Shown one piece after another: positions 21,153-22,372 of a DNA stretch of 22,372 nucleotides. This DNA comes from CAYGVX01 sp964395545 (lineage in GTDB: Archaea; Thermoproteota; Bathyarchaeia; Bathyarchaeales; SOJC01). A model generated the notes under the pieces. That model worked only from the letters and a program-made list of their open reading frames with translations. It was not told where the DNA came from and made no database searches. The position numbers and the translations under genes were made by a program. The stretch spans positions 1 through 22,372 of the forward strand of contig CAYNAW010000024.1 of NCBI GenBank assembly GCA_964395545.1, read 5' to 3'. Positions within the stretch are counted from its first letter, which is position 1, and each line of letters opens with the position of its first letter.

Positions 21153-21734
21153 ATGAGCCACGTTGAACGCCGCGCTACGTATTTTGAGGCTCCTGGCCAG
21201 CAGAACACGGACGCCGTGTTGAAGACTGCAAGAGAATATGCTGAGGAACTCGGCGTACGAGACGTCGTGGTGGCCTCCACGACCGGCGAGACCGGCGTCG
21301 CGGCTGCGAAGCTGTTTCAAGGCTTCAATCTGGTGGTCGTGACGCACCATGCGGGCTTCTCAACGCCAGGCGTCCAAGAGATGACTGAGGAGAACCGGCA
21401 GGAGCTTCTGGCGAGCGGCGCGAAGGTCTTGACGGCCACGCACGCTTTGAGCAGCGTCGAGCGGGCGGTGAGGAAAGACTTCGGCACGATTGGGCCGCTG
21501 GAGATCATCGCGAATACGCTGCGGCTGTTCGGCGAGGGCACCAAAGTCTGCGTCGAGATCGCGTTGATGGCAGCCGATGCGGGCCTGATACCTGTCGACC
21601 GAGACGTCGTCGCCATCGCTGGGTCCAGCCGGGGCGCCGACACGGCGTTGTTGATCAGGCCTGCCAACGCCAGCCGATTCTTCGACCTCGAGGTCCGCGA
21701 GGTCATCGCCAAGCCGCACCGCCTGGAAAAGTAG
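21153..21734 (+). CDS. stand-alone pyruvate kinase alpha/beta (C-terminal) domain protein
   Basis: 193 aa, ATG start with GAGGA about 4 nt upstream. The fold is the C-terminal domain of pyruvate kinase without its barrel: EAPGQQNTDAVLKTAREYA (12-30), VVVASTTGETGVAAAKLF (38-55), VVVTHHAGFSTPG (61-73) and AGSSRGADTALLIRPA. Archaea have free-standing proteins of this family (solved structures exist for Archaeoglobus and Methanothermobacter members, from memory), possibly binding a phosphorylated or nucleotide ligand; the function is not known. EMTEENRQELLASGAKVLTATHALS is typical. It ends 21 nt from the convergent protease gene. Confidence 0.87.
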   Translation: MSHVERRATYFEAPGQQNTDAVLKTAREYAEELGVRDVVVASTTGETGVAAAKLFQGFNLVVVTHHAGFSTPGVQEMTEENRQELLASGAKVLTATHALSSVERAVRKDFGTIGPLEIIANTLRLFGEGTKVCVEIALMAADAGLIPVDRDVVAIAGSSRGADTALLIRPANASRFFDLEVREVIAKPHRLEK

Positions 21735-21755
21735 CGCTTCTGTTCACTAGTCATA

Positions 21756-22372
21756 CTAGGGAAGCGGACGGGTGCCGAGTTCGAGCTCGACGGTCATCTC
21801 AGAGCCGCCGCGCTCGACCGTAATGATAATCGTTTGTCCCGGTCTCGTGTGCTCTTCAAGGTAGGCGGAAATGTAGTCTACGCTGATTATCTGCGTGCTG
21901 TTAATGGCGAGGATGATGTCATTGACTTGTAAGCCATATTCGGCGGCTGGGCTGTTGGCCTGCACCTCCACGATCACCACTCCCCACGTCGTGGCGGTTT
22001 CCAGGGTCTGCGCCCGTTCGTAGGTCATGGCTTGTCCGCCGATCCCTATCCACGAATGGGGATAGTCGGTTCCGTTGATCAGCCACGAGATTTCGCGGAG
22101 CACGGTGTTGGAGGGGACGGCGAAGCCGACGCCGGTCGAGTTTTCCACGATGGCGAAGGTGACGCCGACGACTTGGCCTTTGGCGTTCAGCAGGGGCCCG
22201 CCGGAGTTGCCGGGGTTGAGGGGGGCGCTGATTTGAATGACGTTGGCAATGGCGTAGCCGCCGGCTAAGTCTTCGGGCACGGCCCTGCCCAGTTGGCTGA
22301 CGATGCCGACGGTCATAGAGCCCACCAGCTCGTAGGGATTGCCCACGGCGATGACGAGGTCGCCGACCTGCA
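21756..22372 (-). CDS. HtrA/DegP-like serine protease, C-terminal part, cut by window edge
   Basis: The frame is open to the right edge; about 204 codons are present and the start lies outside. Protease end: QVGDLVIAVGNPYEL, VGIVSQLGR, then the nucleophile motif NPGNSGGPLLN and GVGFAVPSN. A single PDZ domain follows: WIGIGGQAMTYERAQ, GVVIVEVQANSPAAEYGLQVNDIILAIN and GQTIIITVERGG. The catalytic His and Asp would lie upstream. HtrA proteases degrade or refold misfolded envelope proteins. The true N-terminus, and whether it has a signal peptide or membrane anchor, cannot be seen. The internal GTG at 22346 is a Val codon, not a start. Confidence 0.93.
   Translation of the reverse strand, partial: QVGDLVIAVGNPYELVGSMTVGIVSQLGRAVPEDLAGGYAIANVIQISAPLNPGNSGGPLLNAKGQVVGVTFAIVENSTGVGFAVPSNTVLREISWLINGTDYPHSWIGIGGQAMTYERAQTLETATTWGVVIVEVQANSPAAEYGLQVNDIILAINSTQIISVDYISAYLEEHTRPGQTIIITVERGGSEMTVELELGTRPLP

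Noticed and set aside
20759..21280. 173-codon minus-strand frame, with a hydrophobic patch around 21105-21140
   Set aside because: Mostly antisense to nob1 and to the start of the next gene. The hydrophobic patch comes from the A-rich gap. No start context.
1..22372. CRISPR arrays, insertion sequences, toxin-antitoxin or defence genes
   Set aside because: I looked for direct repeats with spacers, transposase motifs and terminal repeats and saw none.

Overview
The window is archaeal. It encodes aIF5A and deoxyhypusine synthase, NOB1, Pus10, ribosomal protein L21e, RNA polymerase Rpo4 (RpoF), DUF655, SRP54, PriS primase and GINS. Promoter candidates look like archaeal box A (TATA) elements. 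Many starts are TTG or GTG, and genes are packed with 1-46 nt overlaps. The order SRP54-Pus10-L21e-RpoF-DUF655-KsgA-HemK is a familiar archaeal information-processing cluster. I cannot fix the lineage from sequence alone; a Bathyarchaeia-like or other TACK-type archaeon is my guess.

Layout. (1) 1-7260: a glycan-assembly region. Three minus genes encode a small 2-TM protein, an Alg5/Dpm1-like GT2 and a GT4. A lone plus-strand Dpm1-like synthase follows. Three more minus genes encode a GT2, a DUF2079 polytopic membrane protein and a second GT4. It is visibly more A+T-rich than the rest. (2) 7383-11227: a plus-strand run of PriS, GINS, TusA-like, NifS/IscS-like, IscU and a 50-aa six-cysteine protein. 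(3) 11230-16602: the minus-strand translation/transcription cluster. (4) 16671-18185: PAC2 protein, Hsp20 and a tiny membrane protein. (5) 18182-19545: aIF5A and deoxyhypusine synthase, substrate and enzyme of hypusination, overlapping by 46 nt. (6) 19626-21734: NAD kinase, NOB1 and a stand-alone pyruvate-kinase C-terminal-domain protein. (7) 21756-end: the C-terminal part of an HtrA-type protease, cut by the window edge.

The most interesting item is the NifS/IscS-like protein at 9521-10705. The Schiff-base lysine of cysteine desulfurases is Asp204 here, and three other PLP-pocket residues are changed, while the catalytic-loop cysteine (C327) is intact. It sits directly between a TusA-like sulfur carrier and the IscU scaffold. 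This suggests a PLP-independent sulfur relay or scaffold-partner role in Fe-S assembly. The other point worth checking is NOB1, which has no ATG/GTG/TTG start and apparently begins at a CTG inside the NAD kinase stop (CTGA).
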